Source: Bartonella grahamii ATCC 700132 (GTDB lineage: Bacteria; Pseudomonadota; Alphaproteobacteria; Rhizobiales; Rhizobiaceae). From it: a stretch of 64,000 nucleotides of DNA. The position numbers and the translations under genes were made by a program. The stretch covers positions 1-64,000 of the forward strand of contig NZ_JACX01000007.1 of NCBI RefSeq assembly GCF_000518085.1, given 5' to 3'. The stretch's first letter is position 1, and every line of letters starts with the position of its first letter. The notes under the pieces were generated by a model. The model saw nothing but the letters and a program-made list of their open reading frames with translations. It was not told where the DNA came from and searched no databases. Of the stretch, positions 16,444 to 26,423 are shown one piece after another.

Positions 16444-18423
16444 GTGCTTGTCGAACTGGGTCATATTTTTTTAGCTGCAGCATTTTCAGTAAGCTTATTA
16501 GGGGCGTTCTTACCTGCTTTAGGTTTTTGGTGGAGAGAGCGTTTGTTAATGCAAACAGCTGTTCCTCTAACATATATCACTTTTACATTACTGCTTTTAT
16601 CTTTTTTAGTGATAATTTATGCTTATGTTGTATCTGATTTTTCTGTTTTGAACGTTGTTGAGAATTCTCATTCAGAAAAACCGATGCTCTATAAAATTAC
16701 CGGTGTTTGGGGCAACCACGAAGGCTCTATGTTGTTATGGGTTTTAAGTCTTGCTTTTTTTAGTGCATTGATGGCCTTTTTTAGCCAACATTTGCCAGAA
16801 GATTTTAAGACGCTTGTTTTAATTTGCCAAAGTTGGATTACAAGTGCTTTTCTTTTATTTATTCTTTTTGTATCCAATCCATTTTTACGTGTGAATCCAC
16901 CAGCATTGCAGGGAAATGGTCTCAATCCTCTTTTACAAGATATCGCATTAGCAATTCATCCACCGCTACTTTATTTAGGTTATGTTGGTTTTTCACTCTG
17001 TTTTTCTTTTGCCGTTGCGGCATTGATTATGGGACATGTTGATAGAATTTGGGCGCGTGGGATTCGTCCGTGGCTTTTACTTTCTTGGTGTTTTTTAACA
17101 TTGGGTATTATGGTTGGCTCCTATTGGGCTTATTATGAGCTAGGATGGGGGGGCTATTGGTTTTGGGATCCTGTTGAAAATGTTTCGTTTATGCCTTGGC
17201 TTTCAGGAACGGCTCTTTTACATTCTGCTCTTGTTCTCGAAAAACGAGAAATATTGAAAAGTTGGACTTTGTTTTTAGCGCTGCTTACTTTTTCCCTTTC
17301 TCTGATGGGAACTTTTCTTGTGCGTTCGGGGCTTTTAGTTTCTGTTCATAGTTTTGCTGTTGATCCAGCACGGGGGCAAGCAATTCTTGCGCTTTTATTT
17401 TTTTTTACGGGAGCGGCTTTTCTTCTTTTTGCTTTGCGCACCCCTATTTTAAAAACAGAAAGATTTTTTCAACCAATTTCACGTGAAGGGTTTATTGTTT
17501 TAAATAACTTGTTACTTACAACAATAACAGCAACAGTATTGATTGGTACGCTTTATCCTTATTTTATTGAGATATTAACAGGACAAAAAATTTCTGTAGG
17601 GGCTGCTTTTTTTAACCTTACCTGTGGACCGCTAATGGTTTTTCTGTTGTTGTTTGTTCCGTTTGGGACAATGATGGCATGGAAACGCGGTGATTTGCTG
17701 GCAGTTTTTGAACGGTTGTGGTTGGTTTTTGTATTGGTTGGTATCGTCTGTTTTATAATATTTTATGAGACATCTTTGCGTGATATTTTCGCAGTTTTAG
17801 GGATTGGGCTTTCAGCGTTTGTTTTTTTAGGAAGTTTAGCGGATCTATGGGGAAAGAGTGGATATGGCAAGAGAGCTTTTTCAGTACGCGTTAAGAGATT
17901 TCTTGGATTGCCATGGTCTACTTTTGGTGCAGCAATAGCACATATGGGATTAGGTGTTACATTACTTGGTATTGTTTGTGTGGCAAGTTTTGGGCAAGAA
18001 CGTATTTTAATCATGAACGTAGGGGATAGGGTGACGATAGCGGATAAAACGCTTCATTTTGATGCAGTGTATGAAGGTGTTGGTTCGAATTATTCGGCAA
18101 TGGAGTTTTATTTTAAAATATATGAAAATAAAAACATTGTGGGTCATGTAACAGCCTCAAAGCGATTTTATTCAAGCCAAAATACATCAACAACAGAAGT
18201 TGGTCTTCAAAATCATGGCTTATCGCAGCTATATATTGTACCAGGACATACCGATAATCGGGGTCTTGTTGTACACATATGGTGGAAGCCTTATGTAATA
18301 TGTATTTGGTTAGGGGCATTCATGATGGCTGTAGGCGGATGTCTTTCTCTTCTGGGGTATTGGTTTCGCATTGGCATGTACAATAGGGTACTGCTTGCTT
18401 TAAATTTTTGGAAAAGACATTGA
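16444..18423 (+). CDS. ccmF: Cytochrome c heme lyase subunit CcmF
   Basis: A 659-residue polytopic inner membrane protein, the usual size for CcmF. It shows the tryptophan-rich WWD region (ELGWGGYWFWDPVENVS, near residues 230-247), the preceding HPPLLYLGYVG motif and many hydrophobic helices. CcmF takes heme from holo-CcmE and, with CcmH and CcmI, attaches it to CXXCH motifs of apocytochromes. The start is a GTG at 16444. The ccmH gene starts one base after its stop codon. Confidence 0.93.
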   Translation: MLVELGHIFLAAAFSVSLLGAFLPALGFWWRERLLMQTAVPLTYITFTLLLLSFLVIIYAYVVSDFSVLNVVENSHSEKPMLYKITGVWGNHEGSMLLWVLSLAFFSALMAFFSQHLPEDFKTLVLICQSWITSAFLLFILFVSNPFLRVNPPALQGNGLNPLLQDIALAIHPPLLYLGYVGFSLCFSFAVAALIMGHVDRIWARGIRPWLLLSWCFLTLGIMVGSYWAYYELGWGGYWFWDPVENVSFMPWLSGTALLHSALVLEKREILKSWTLFLALLTFSLSLMGTFLVRSGLLVSVHSFAVDPARGQAILALLFFFTGAAFLLFALRTPILKTERFFQPISREGFIVLNNLLLTTITATVLIGTLYPYFIEILTGQKISVGAAFFNLTCGPLMVFLLLFVPFGTMMAWKRGDLLAVFERLWLVFVLVGIVCFIIFYETSLRDIFAVLGIGLSAFVFLGSLADLWGKSGYGKRAFSVRVKRFLGLPWSTFGAAIAHMGLGVTLLGIVCVASFGQERILIMNVGDRVTIADKTLHFDAVYEGVGSNYSAMEFYFKIYENKNIVGHVTASKRFYSSQNTSTTEVGLQNHGLSQLYIVPGHTDNRGLVVHIWWKPYVICIWLGAFMMAVGGCLSLLGYWFRIGMYNRVLLALNFWKRH

Positions 18424-18424
18424 G

Positions 18425-18877
18425 ATGAAAAAAAATCTTTGGATTTTATTTTTTTTAATTGCAACGTTTCCTTTTCGATTAGCAATAGCAGTAGAGCCGG
18501 ATGAGATTTTAAAGGATAAAGTTCTTGAAGCGCGAGCACGCCATATTTCATCACATTTACGTTGTCCGGTTTGTCAAAATCAATCAATTGATGATTCAGA
18601 TGCTGCTCTAGCACGTGATTTACGGCTTTTAATTCGGGAAAGGCTAAAAATGGGCTATAGTAATCAGCAAGTCACTGACTTTCTTGTTGAACGATATGGT
18701 GAATTTATTCTCTTGAAACCACCATTGAATAAAATAACTTGGTTTTTATGGTTTTCGCCTTTGATCACCATCATCATTGGCACAAATATCATATTTTTCC
18801 ACTTCAAACGGAATAATCATGAGAAAATAATGAGTTATCTGAATGAAAAAGAACAGTCAAAAATGCCATTGCATTAA
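18425..18877 (+). CDS. ccmH: Cytochrome c maturation thiol-reductase subunit CcmH
   Basis: A 150-residue periplasmic protein anchored at both ends: a signal peptide (residues 1-22) and a C-terminal membrane helix (about 101-122). The redox motif is RCPVCQNQ with Cys47 and Cys50, and the helical bundle SDAALARDLRLLIRERL matches CcmH/CycL. It reduces the apocytochrome CXXCH disulphide before heme ligation. It is the last gene of ccmE-F-H. A weak hairpin (18906-18922) follows. Confidence 0.92.
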   Translation: MKKNLWILFFLIATFPFRLAIAVEPDEILKDKVLEARARHISSHLRCPVCQNQSIDDSDAALARDLRLLIRERLKMGYSNQQVTDFLVERYGEFILLKPPLNKITWFLWFSPLITIIIGTNIIFFHFKRNNHEKIMSYLNEKEQSKMPLH

Positions 18878-19063
18878 AAAAGATGTTACATAAAAGAAAA
18901 AATCGGCTCATCTGCAATGAGCATACAGTCTTATTATAATTATATTAGGGGATACTGAAACCTTACAAAACTTTAATAATTTAGACAGAAAACGGTAAGG
19001 TCTAGTATTTTATAAGTGATCGCAATTGGAATAAAGGTATAATTGAATAGGAGCATAGAGTAA

Positions 19064-20575
19064 ATGGTTAAAAAGGCTTTCTTTAAAACGTTTGTCGCAG
19101 TGAGTTTTTCTGCGATATTGGAAAGTGCACTGTTTTTTAGTGGATGTACATCAAGCTTGTTGATAACAAAGGCTCATGCAAGTTCTGTATTTACTTCGTT
19201 AATGCAACAACAGGGATTTGCCGATATTGTTGCTCAAGTGAAACCAGCAGTTGTAGCAGTACAAGTAAAGAGCAATAAAAAGAAAGAAGATAGGTTCTTT
19301 AGCAACTTTTTTAGTGGTCCAGGATTTGATCAATTACCAGACCAGCATCCTTTGAAAAGATTTTTTAAAGAGTTTTATGATTTTGATAAACCTAAAAATA
19401 AATTTCCCCACCAATCACGGAGACTCCGTCCTATTGCTTTTGGATCGGGTTTTTTTATTTCGTCTGATGGTTACATTGTAACCAATGATCATGTGATTTC
19501 TGACGGAACAAGTTATACTGTTGTTCTTGATGATGGTACAGAATTGAACGCAAAGCTTATTGGGAAAGACCCCAAAACCGACCTTGCCGTATTAAAAGTA
19601 AGTGATAAAAGAAAATTTTCCTATGTTGATTTTGGTGATGATTCAAAGCTTCGTGTTGGGGATTGGGTTGTTGCCATTGGGAATCCATTTGGCCTTGGTG
19701 GAACTGTGACAGCAGGTATTGTTTCTGCACGTGGACGTGATATTGGCACTGGTGTGTATGATGATTTTATTCAGATTGATGCTGCTGTTAATAGAGGAAA
19801 CTCTGGTGGCCCAACATTTGATCTTAATGGAAAGGTTGTTGGGGTTAATACAGCAATTTTTTCTCCTTCTGGAGGAAATGTTGGGATTGCTTTTGCTATT
19901 CCGGCAGCGACTGTAAAACAGGTTGTACAACAACTTATTGAAAAAGGTTCAGTTCAACGTGGTTGGTTAGGTGTTCAGATTCAGCCGGTAACAAAGGAGA
20001 TTTCCGATTCAATAGGTTTGAAAGAAGCCAAAGGTGCTTTGGTCACTGATCCGTTAAAAGGGCCGGCAGAAAAGGCTGGTATTAAAGCGGGTGATGTAAT
20101 TATTTCCGTGAATAATGAAAAGGTTGCTGATGCACGTGATCTGGCGAAACGTATTGCAAATATTAAACCAGGAGAAACGGTAACCATAGGGATTTGGAGA
20201 TCAGGTAAGGAGGAAAGTATCAAGGTTAAACTCGCTTCAATGTCTGAAGATGAAAGTAAGAAAGAGGCTTCAAAACATTCAAATGAACGGGGTGATTTAG
20301 ATGAAACATTGGAAGATTATGGTCTGATTGTTATACCTTCTGATGATGGTGTAGGGGTTGTGGTAACGGATGTCGATACCGATTCAGATGCTGCAGACAA
20401 AGGGATACGCCCTGGTGATATCATTGTGACAGTAAATAATAAACCGGTTAAAAAAGTCTCTGATATTGTTAGCACAATCAAAAATGCTCAGCAGTTAGGA
20501 CGAAAGGCTATACTCTTACAAGTGCGAACAAATGATCAAAATCGTTTTGTTGCTCTTCCAATTTTGAAAAAATAA
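19064..20575 (+). CDS. htrA: Periplasmic serine endoprotease, DegP/HtrA family
   Basis: A 503-residue quality-control protease of the periplasm. An N-terminal signal segment (cleavage likely after AHA at residue 39) is followed by the trypsin-like domain with triad His143 (TNDHVISDG), Asp173 (KTDLAVLKV) and Ser247 (GNSGGP), then two PDZ domains (about 285-385 and 420-500). This architecture is that of DegP. It is followed by a 13-bp inverted repeat and by a two-component pair, a common rhizobial arrangement that suggests envelope-stress control, although the pair may also be expressed separately. Confidence 0.92.
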   Translation: MVKKAFFKTFVAVSFSAILESALFFSGCTSSLLITKAHASSVFTSLMQQQGFADIVAQVKPAVVAVQVKSNKKKEDRFFSNFFSGPGFDQLPDQHPLKRFFKEFYDFDKPKNKFPHQSRRLRPIAFGSGFFISSDGYIVTNDHVISDGTSYTVVLDDGTELNAKLIGKDPKTDLAVLKVSDKRKFSYVDFGDDSKLRVGDWVVAIGNPFGLGGTVTAGIVSARGRDIGTGVYDDFIQIDAAVNRGNSGGPTFDLNGKVVGVNTAIFSPSGGNVGIAFAIPAATVKQVVQQLIEKGSVQRGWLGVQIQPVTKEISDSIGLKEAKGALVTDPLKGPAEKAGIKAGDVIISVNNEKVADARDLAKRIANIKPGETVTIGIWRSGKEESIKVKLASMSEDESKKEASKHSNERGDLDETLEDYGLIVIPSDDGVGVVVTDVDTDSDAADKGIRPGDIIVTVNNKPVKKVSDIVSTIKNAQQLGRKAILLQVRTNDQNRFVALPILKK

Positions 20576-20582
20576 GGCTTTA

Positions 20583-20621
20583 GTTGTAGGACAAATGTTT
20601 ATTAAATGTTTGTCCTACAAC
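20583..20621. repeat. Perfect 13-bp inverted repeat after htrA
   Basis: GTTGTAGGACAAA (20583-20595) and its exact reverse complement (20609-20621) are separated by 13 nt. There is no T-run after it, so it is not a standard terminator. It sits 27 nt before the ATG of the response regulator gene, where it could act as an operator, an mRNA-processing or stabilising stem, or a Rho-linked attenuator. Confidence 0.7.
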
Positions 20622-20647
20622 ATAATAAAATAATGGAGATACGTTTT

Positions 20648-21334
20648 ATGAAGATACTCGTTATTGAAGATGATCATGAGACGGGGCATTATCTCGAAAA
20701 GGCTTTTTTAGAAGTAGGGCATTCTGTTGATGTTGCTTATGATGGGGATACGGGGTACGCTTTAGCGACCACGGAAAATTATGACGTTATGGTTGTTGAC
20801 CGAATGCTTTTGCATCGTGATGGTCTTTCTATTATTGCTGAATTGCGCGCTAAAGGCAATGAAACACCGGTTCTTATCCTTTCGGCTTTAGGGCAAGTTA
20901 ATGATCGTGTAACGGGGTTGCGTGCAGGGGGAGATGATTATTTGACAAAGCCTTATGCTTTTTCTGAACTTCTTGCGCGTGTTGAAGTTTTACAACGGCG
21001 GAAAAATCCTAAAGAAGCAGAAACTGTGTATTGTGTAGGTAATCTTGAACTTGATCGGTTAGCACATACGGTAAAACGGGGTGATAGAAACATCTTATTG
21101 CAACCACGAGAGTTTCGTTTACTCGAATATTTGATGCGCTATGCGGGGCAGGTTGTTACACGCACTATGCTTTTGGAAAATGTTTGGGATTACCACTTTG
21201 ATCCACAAACGAATGTCATTGATGTCCATATCTCCCGTTTGAGAGCCAAAATTGAAAAAGATTTTGATGTTCCCCTTCTCCATACTGTGCGTGGAGCTGG
21301 ATATATGCTGAAAGCACCAGATAACAAAGCATGA
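20648..21334 (+). CDS. OmpR-family response regulator downstream of htrA
   Basis: A 228-residue regulator starting at ATG 20648 (MKILVIEDD), preceded by a purine-rich ATGGAGAT segment. A longer frame starting in the inverted repeat lacks homology. The receiver domain has Asp51 (VVDRMLL) and the Lys of TKPYAF; the winged-helix output domain reads LLQPREFRLLEYLM and NVIDVHISRLRAKI. The stop overlaps the kinase start by 4 bp (ATGA). It resembles CopR/CusR- and TctD-like regulators, but I cannot name the rhizobial orthologue. Its position after htrA suggests envelope or metal stress. Confidence 0.8.
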   Translation: MKILVIEDDHETGHYLEKAFLEVGHSVDVAYDGDTGYALATTENYDVMVVDRMLLHRDGLSIIAELRAKGNETPVLILSALGQVNDRVTGLRAGGDDYLTKPYAFSELLARVEVLQRRKNPKEAETVYCVGNLELDRLAHTVKRGDRNILLQPREFRLLEYLMRYAGQVVTRTMLLENVWDYHFDPQTNVIDVHISRLRAKIEKDFDVPLLHTVRGAGYMLKAPDNKA

Positions 21335-22713
21335 ATCGTTTGATTAATATAATGCGCACGACGGCGCTAAGGCTTTCAGCACTTTACATTTTATTGTTTG
21401 GATTGGTGGCAACAGGGCTTTCTATTTATATGACGGCATTTTCTGCTTCATTGTTAACAGAGCAAACTGAACAGGCTTTACATGAAGAATTAAAGTATAT
21501 TGAAAATGCTTATAATTATGGGGGATTATCCTTATTAATGCGCACTATTGATTATCGTTCAAGACAACCAGGAGCATTTCTTTATCTTGTCACGGATTCT
21601 ATGGGGCGTATTTTAGCAGGAAATGTAGCACGTATTGAATTAGGTCTTTTGAATCAGAGTGGTTTTATTTCTACCTCTTTTTTGTATTCCCGTTTTGGAG
21701 AACATGGCAAAACAAGTGAACATCGCGCTTTGGCGGTTATTGTTGATTTACCTAATGCTATGAAGATTCTTATAGGACGCGATTTGGATGAGCCAGAACG
21801 TTTTGCAGTGGTTATTCGTAAAGCTGTGATCATTGCACTTGCTGCAATGGTTGGAGGCGCTTTACTTATATGGTTTTTTGTTGGAAGGAGAGCTTTACAA
21901 AGGATTGATCATGTAACAGCTGCATCACAACGCCTGATGGATGGTGATTTTAGTGGGCGTTTACCTGTTTCTGGAGTAGGGGATGAGTTTGATCGATTGT
22001 CAACTAATCTTAATGTTATGTTAGACCGCATTGAAGAGTTAAATATTGGTTTACGTCAAGTATCAGATAATATTGCTCATGATCTGAAAACGCCGTTAAC
22101 GCGTCTTAGAAATCGCGCTGAAGAGGCGCTTTCAGGAAATAAGACAAAGCTTGAATATCGTCAGGTCCTTGATAGGGTTATTGCAGAATCAGATCAACTT
22201 ATTTGTACGTTCAATGCGATTTTAATGATTTCACGTATTGAGGCCAGCAGTGCAATTGAGCATCTTGAAATGATGAACATGAAACTGATCCTTGAAGATG
22301 CTGTTGAGATTTACGAACCTTTTGCTGAAGAGTCAGGTGTTTTACTTCGGTTGGGGAATATATTTGATAAAGAGCTTAAGTTGAATCGTGAGCTTGTTGC
22401 ACAATCAATTTTTAACCTTATAGATAATGCCATTAAATATGCGTCTAAAGGTGAAAGGAAAGCGGAGGTTTGCTTATCAATGGAATATCGTGATGAACAT
22501 TTATTAGTTGTTGTGAGCGATAATGGACCAGGAATAGCAGAGGATAAACTTGAAAAAGTGACAGAACGATTTGTTCGTCTTGAAGAAAGCCGCACACAAC
22601 CTGGGTTTGGGATTGGTTTAAGCATAGCAAAAGCAGTTATGAAGCTTCACGGGGGTGAATTGTTACTTGAAAATGCAAATCCAGGGCTTAGGGCTGTTTT
22701 GTTATTTCCTTAA
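21331..22713 (+). CDS. Sensor histidine kinase downstream of htrA
   Basis: A 460-residue inner membrane kinase with two membrane helices (about residues 13-35 and 163-185), a periplasmic sensor of about 125 residues, a HAMP domain (RLMDGDFSGRLPVSGVGDEFDRL), H-box IAHDLKTPLTRLRNRAEEAL, N-box FNLIDNAIKYA, G1 SDNGPGI and G2 GFGIGLSIA. It is intact and coupled to the preceding regulator. Its signal is unknown. Confidence 0.82.
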   Translation: MNRLINIMRTTALRLSALYILLFGLVATGLSIYMTAFSASLLTEQTEQALHEELKYIENAYNYGGLSLLMRTIDYRSRQPGAFLYLVTDSMGRILAGNVARIELGLLNQSGFISTSFLYSRFGEHGKTSEHRALAVIVDLPNAMKILIGRDLDEPERFAVVIRKAVIIALAAMVGGALLIWFFVGRRALQRIDHVTAASQRLMDGDFSGRLPVSGVGDEFDRLSTNLNVMLDRIEELNIGLRQVSDNIAHDLKTPLTRLRNRAEEALSGNKTKLEYRQVLDRVIAESDQLICTFNAILMISRIEASSAIEHLEMMNMKLILEDAVEIYEPFAEESGVLLRLGNIFDKELKLNRELVAQSIFNLIDNAIKYASKGERKAEVCLSMEYRDEHLLVVVSDNGPGIAEDKLEKVTERFVRLEESRTQPGFGIGLSIAKAVMKLHGGELLLENANPGLRAVLLFP

Positions 22714-22790
22714 AGATATTTTTCTTCACTTTTCTCTTTTCATACGTAACAACTATTTTAAAAGTATAAAGCAATAGAAAGGAAGGCAAA

Positions 22791-25736
22791 ATGCTTTTCA
22801 AGGGAGCGCAGACGAAACAAGCTTTTTTAAAAACACAGCTTCTCCCTTTATACCCTCTCGATAAAAGTGGTTCCCAATGGTTAAAAGACATGGAAGAACA
22901 AGCAAGGAAAGAAGGTTTAGAATCGCTTGTTTCCCTTATTTCAGAGAGTGGAACGCAGATTGATTTTATCAGTTCAGTTATGACCTTATCTCCTTTTTTG
23001 CGTGAGGTTTTAATTGCCAATCCATCATATCTTAGTGCTTTATTGAATGTTGATATAGAAACAAGGCTGAGCGAAATTATAGATGATATTACGGCTATTG
23101 ATAAGGATGAAACTATAAATGAAACTTCATTGATGGCTGCTTTAAGGCGCAAAAAACGAGAAGCGCATGTTCTCATTGCTTTAGCTGATTTGAGTGGTGT
23201 TTTTACTTACGAAGTTTCATGTGCTTGGTTGACACGTTTGGGTGAAGCCGCATTAAGTGTAGCGCTGCGTTTTCTATTAAGAGAAGCGCATGATCATGGT
23301 AAGATCAATTTATTAAGCCGTGAGAATCCAGAAAAAGACTGTGGTTTAATTATTTTAGGGATGGGAAAATTAGGAGCAGGGGAACTTAATTATTCTTCTG
23401 ATATTGATCTTATTGTTTTCATTGATGAAACATCACCTCATATTGGTAATCTTTCTGAAAGTGTTGACGTATTTTCTAAAATGGTACGCCGATTAATCCG
23501 TATCATTCAAGAACGCACTGCGGAAGGATATGTTTTTCGTCTTGATTTTCGTCTTCGTCCAGATCCAGGATCAACCCCTTTGGCCTTACCAGTAAGGACT
23601 GCCTTGCGGTATTACGAAGGGCGTGGGCAAAATTGGGAACGAGCAGCCATGATTAAAGCACGTCCAGTTGCTGGCGATAAGAGGGCAGGTTTTAACTTTC
23701 TTAAAGAGCTTTTTCCCTATGTGTGGCGGAAATATTTAGATTACGCTGCTATTGCTGATATTCATTCGATCAAACGTCAAATTCATGCGCATAAAAATTA
23801 CGGTCAAATTGCAGCTTATGGGCATAATATAAAGTTAGGTCGTGGCGGTATTCGTGAGATTGAGTTTTTTGTTCAGACACAACAGCTCATTGCCGGTGGG
23901 CGTTTTCCTCAATTACGTGGACGTCAGACAGTGGCAATGTTAGCAGAACTTCACACGCTTGGTTGGATCAGTGAGAAAACCAGAAATAGCCTTATAAAAA
24001 GTTATGCTTTTCTTCGAAATGTGGAACATCGTATTCAGATGCTTTTCGATGAACAAACACACCTTCTTCCAAATGATATTGCTCAATTCACAAGTGTTGC
24101 CTATTTAATGGGTTATCAAGACAGCAGCAGTTTTATCCGTGATTTATTAAAAACACTTCAGGTTGTTGAAAAACATTATGCAGCACTGTTTGAGAATGAG
24201 CAAGAACTTGGTTTAGAAATTGGTAATTTAGTTTTTACAGGTGAAGAAGATGATCCGGAGACATTAATAACGTTAAGCCGTTTAGGCTTTGAAAGAGCAA
24301 GTGATATTTGTCGTATTATGCGTACTCTCCATTGTGGTCGTTATAAAGCAACGCAATCAGCCGAAGCACGCGAGAGATTAACGGAATTAACACCAGCTCT
24401 TTTGAAAGCTTTTGGTGGGACAAAACGAGCTGATGAGGCGATGTTGCGTTTTGATAGTTTTTTACAGGGCTTACCTTCAGGAATTCAGCTTTTTAGTCTT
24501 TTGCAGTCTAATCCCTCTCTTTTGGATATGCTTGTCCTTATTATGGGCGCTGCTCCACGTCTTGCAGAAATTATTACACGCAGATCCCATGTTTTTGATG
24601 GAATGTTAGATCCGAATATTCTTTCAGAATTACCAACAAAAACGTATTTAGAAAAACGGCTTGAATATTTTCTTGAAAATATCTTTCCTTATGAGGAAAT
24701 TCTCGATCATTTAAGAATTTTTGCAGATGAACAACGTTTTTTAATTGGTATTCGAATTTTGAATGGTGCAATTACAGGAGAAAGAGCGGGTTTTGCTTTT
24801 ACTGCGCTTGCTGATCTTATGATTACAAAAACATTTGCTGCCGTTCAAGAGGAATTTTCTCGTCTTCATGGTAGTGTTAAAGGGGGGCGTGTTGGCATAT
24901 TGGGTATGGGGAAGCTTGGAAGTCGCGAATTGACGGCAGATTCCGATGTTGACCTCGTTTTGCTTTATGAACACGATGATGATGCAGAAATATCTGATGG
25001 AGAAAAGCCTCTTTATATCTCTCAATATTATACGCGTTTAGCACAGCGCCTCATTTCTGCTTTATCCACTCTTACAAGCCAAGGTGTTCTTTATGTCGTT
25101 GATTTAAGGTTACGGCCGTTAGGCAATAAAGGACCTGTTGCTGTTTCTTTTCCATTTTTTAAAAAATATTATCGCCAAGAAGCATGGATATGGGAATATC
25201 TTGCTTTAACAAGGGCTCGAGGCATTGCAGGAGATCCTGATTTTTTGCAAAAGCTAGAAAATGAAGTGTGTGCAATTATTGCTATTTCTCGTGATAAGAA
25301 GGAAGTTGCAAAAGAAGTATGTGAAATGCGTTCCTTGATTGCAAAAGAAAAGCCGCCAAAAAATCAATGGGATTTAAAAACGATGTCTGGTGGCATTATG
25401 GATTTGGAGTTTATTGCTCAATTTTCTCTTATTACGCATGTCATTGAGTTTCAAATTGGAGCAACAACAGCTGATATTTTAGATCACTTACCAAACAGTT
25501 TTCTTAATCAGTCATGTATTGCTGATTTACATTATGCCTATCGTCTTTATACAAATTTGAGTCAAATTATACGGCTTTGCTTAAATGATTCTCTTGATCC
25601 CAATAATATGCCACCTGGATTAAGTGACCTTTTGTTAAATAGTGTTGGGGAACCTGATTTGCTTCGTGTTGAAAAGTTAATTGCAGAAACTGGGCAATTG
25701 GTCTGTTCAGTTTTTACAAAAATCATGAAGCATTAA
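22791..25736 (+). CDS. glnE: Bifunctional glutamine synthetase adenylyltransferase/deadenylase
   Basis: A 981-residue enzyme that adenylylates glutamine synthetase when nitrogen is plentiful and removes AMP when it is scarce, under PII control. Both nucleotidyltransferase domains are visible: GMGKLGAGELNYSSDIDL (near residue 190) and GMGKLGSRELTADSDVDLVL (near 705), with helical GlnE regions after each (GRGGIREIEFFVQ; SGGIMDLEFIAQF). Length and motifs are those of a full GlnE. A good ribosome binding site (GAAAGGAAGG) precedes the ATG. In rhizobia glnE also commonly follows a kinase gene; here the gap is 77 bp. Confidence 0.93.
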   Translation: MLFKGAQTKQAFLKTQLLPLYPLDKSGSQWLKDMEEQARKEGLESLVSLISESGTQIDFISSVMTLSPFLREVLIANPSYLSALLNVDIETRLSEIIDDITAIDKDETINETSLMAALRRKKREAHVLIALADLSGVFTYEVSCAWLTRLGEAALSVALRFLLREAHDHGKINLLSRENPEKDCGLIILGMGKLGAGELNYSSDIDLIVFIDETSPHIGNLSESVDVFSKMVRRLIRIIQERTAEGYVFRLDFRLRPDPGSTPLALPVRTALRYYEGRGQNWERAAMIKARPVAGDKRAGFNFLKELFPYVWRKYLDYAAIADIHSIKRQIHAHKNYGQIAAYGHNIKLGRGGIREIEFFVQTQQLIAGGRFPQLRGRQTVAMLAELHTLGWISEKTRNSLIKSYAFLRNVEHRIQMLFDEQTHLLPNDIAQFTSVAYLMGYQDSSSFIRDLLKTLQVVEKHYAALFENEQELGLEIGNLVFTGEEDDPETLITLSRLGFERASDICRIMRTLHCGRYKATQSAEARERLTELTPALLKAFGGTKRADEAMLRFDSFLQGLPSGIQLFSLLQSNPSLLDMLVLIMGAAPRLAEIITRRSHVFDGMLDPNILSELPTKTYLEKRLEYFLENIFPYEEILDHLRIFADEQRFLIGIRILNGAITGERAGFAFTALADLMITKTFAAVQEEFSRLHGSVKGGRVGILGMGKLGSRELTADSDVDLVLLYEHDDDAEISDGEKPLYISQYYTRLAQRLISALSTLTSQGVLYVVDLRLRPLGNKGPVAVSFPFFKKYYRQEAWIWEYLALTRARGIAGDPDFLQKLENEVCAIIAISRDKKEVAKEVCEMRSLIAKEKPPKNQWDLKTMSGGIMDLEFIAQFSLITHVIEFQIGATTADILDHLPNSFLNQSCIADLHYAYRLYTNLSQIIRLCLNDSLDPNNMPPGLSDLLLNSVGEPDLLRVEKLIAETGQLVCSVFTKIMKH

Positions 25737-26423
25737 AATAATTCTATAAGAATAATAAAAATTATTAATTCCATTTTTATATATTAATTTTTGTCTTTTA
25801 TTTCATTACACACTTGAGAGGATTAGAGTGAAGTTCTCTACTGATTTCTCAAGTGTGATGAAAAAAATTCTCTGTTAAATGTGCCATTCTAGGTGTCATT
25901 CTTTATACAAAAAGCGGTGAGTGACGAGTTTAGTGAATGATATTCTTTATGAATCTTATCTCCTGTATATGATAAAAGCATATGGGTCATTTATTAAGCA
26001 GTGATATATCAGATACATTTATGAATTAAGGGATATTCAACACAAGAATATATGCGAGAGTGTTTTTATCGTACAGATTTATATAAAAACTTATAGAGAT
26101 TATGTCTCATTACACTAATAATACCAAAATATTAAAATCAATATGATAAAAATCTTTATTGATTACATATCTCATTTTTTCAAAAAATTGACATTATAAT
26201 TATTTGTATAATTATGGATAATCATGATTAATATGAAGCTATAAAAGATAATATGTAATAATTAATAGAAATATAAATCATATTTAAATTTTTTTATAAT
26301 ATTATTTATTAAAACTAATTTTATTTTTTTATAACTGTGTCATTTTTGCTATAGATTTTTAAGAAAAAATGTGAAACGATTTATTATTATTTATGTATCA
26401 CATTAGCTTTTAGGGGAGCAATT
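25737..26423. other. Gap of about 690 bp with one long hairpin
   Basis: AT-rich DNA after glnE without a credible gene. It holds a perfect 11-bp inverted repeat, CACACTTGAGA (25809-25819) and its complement at 25847-25857, with a 27-nt loop, about 75 nt after the glnE stop. The remaining part is upstream of the outer membrane protein gene and must contain its promoter; iron- or heme-responsive sites are expected for Hbp-type genes, but I cannot point to one. Confidence 0.4.
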
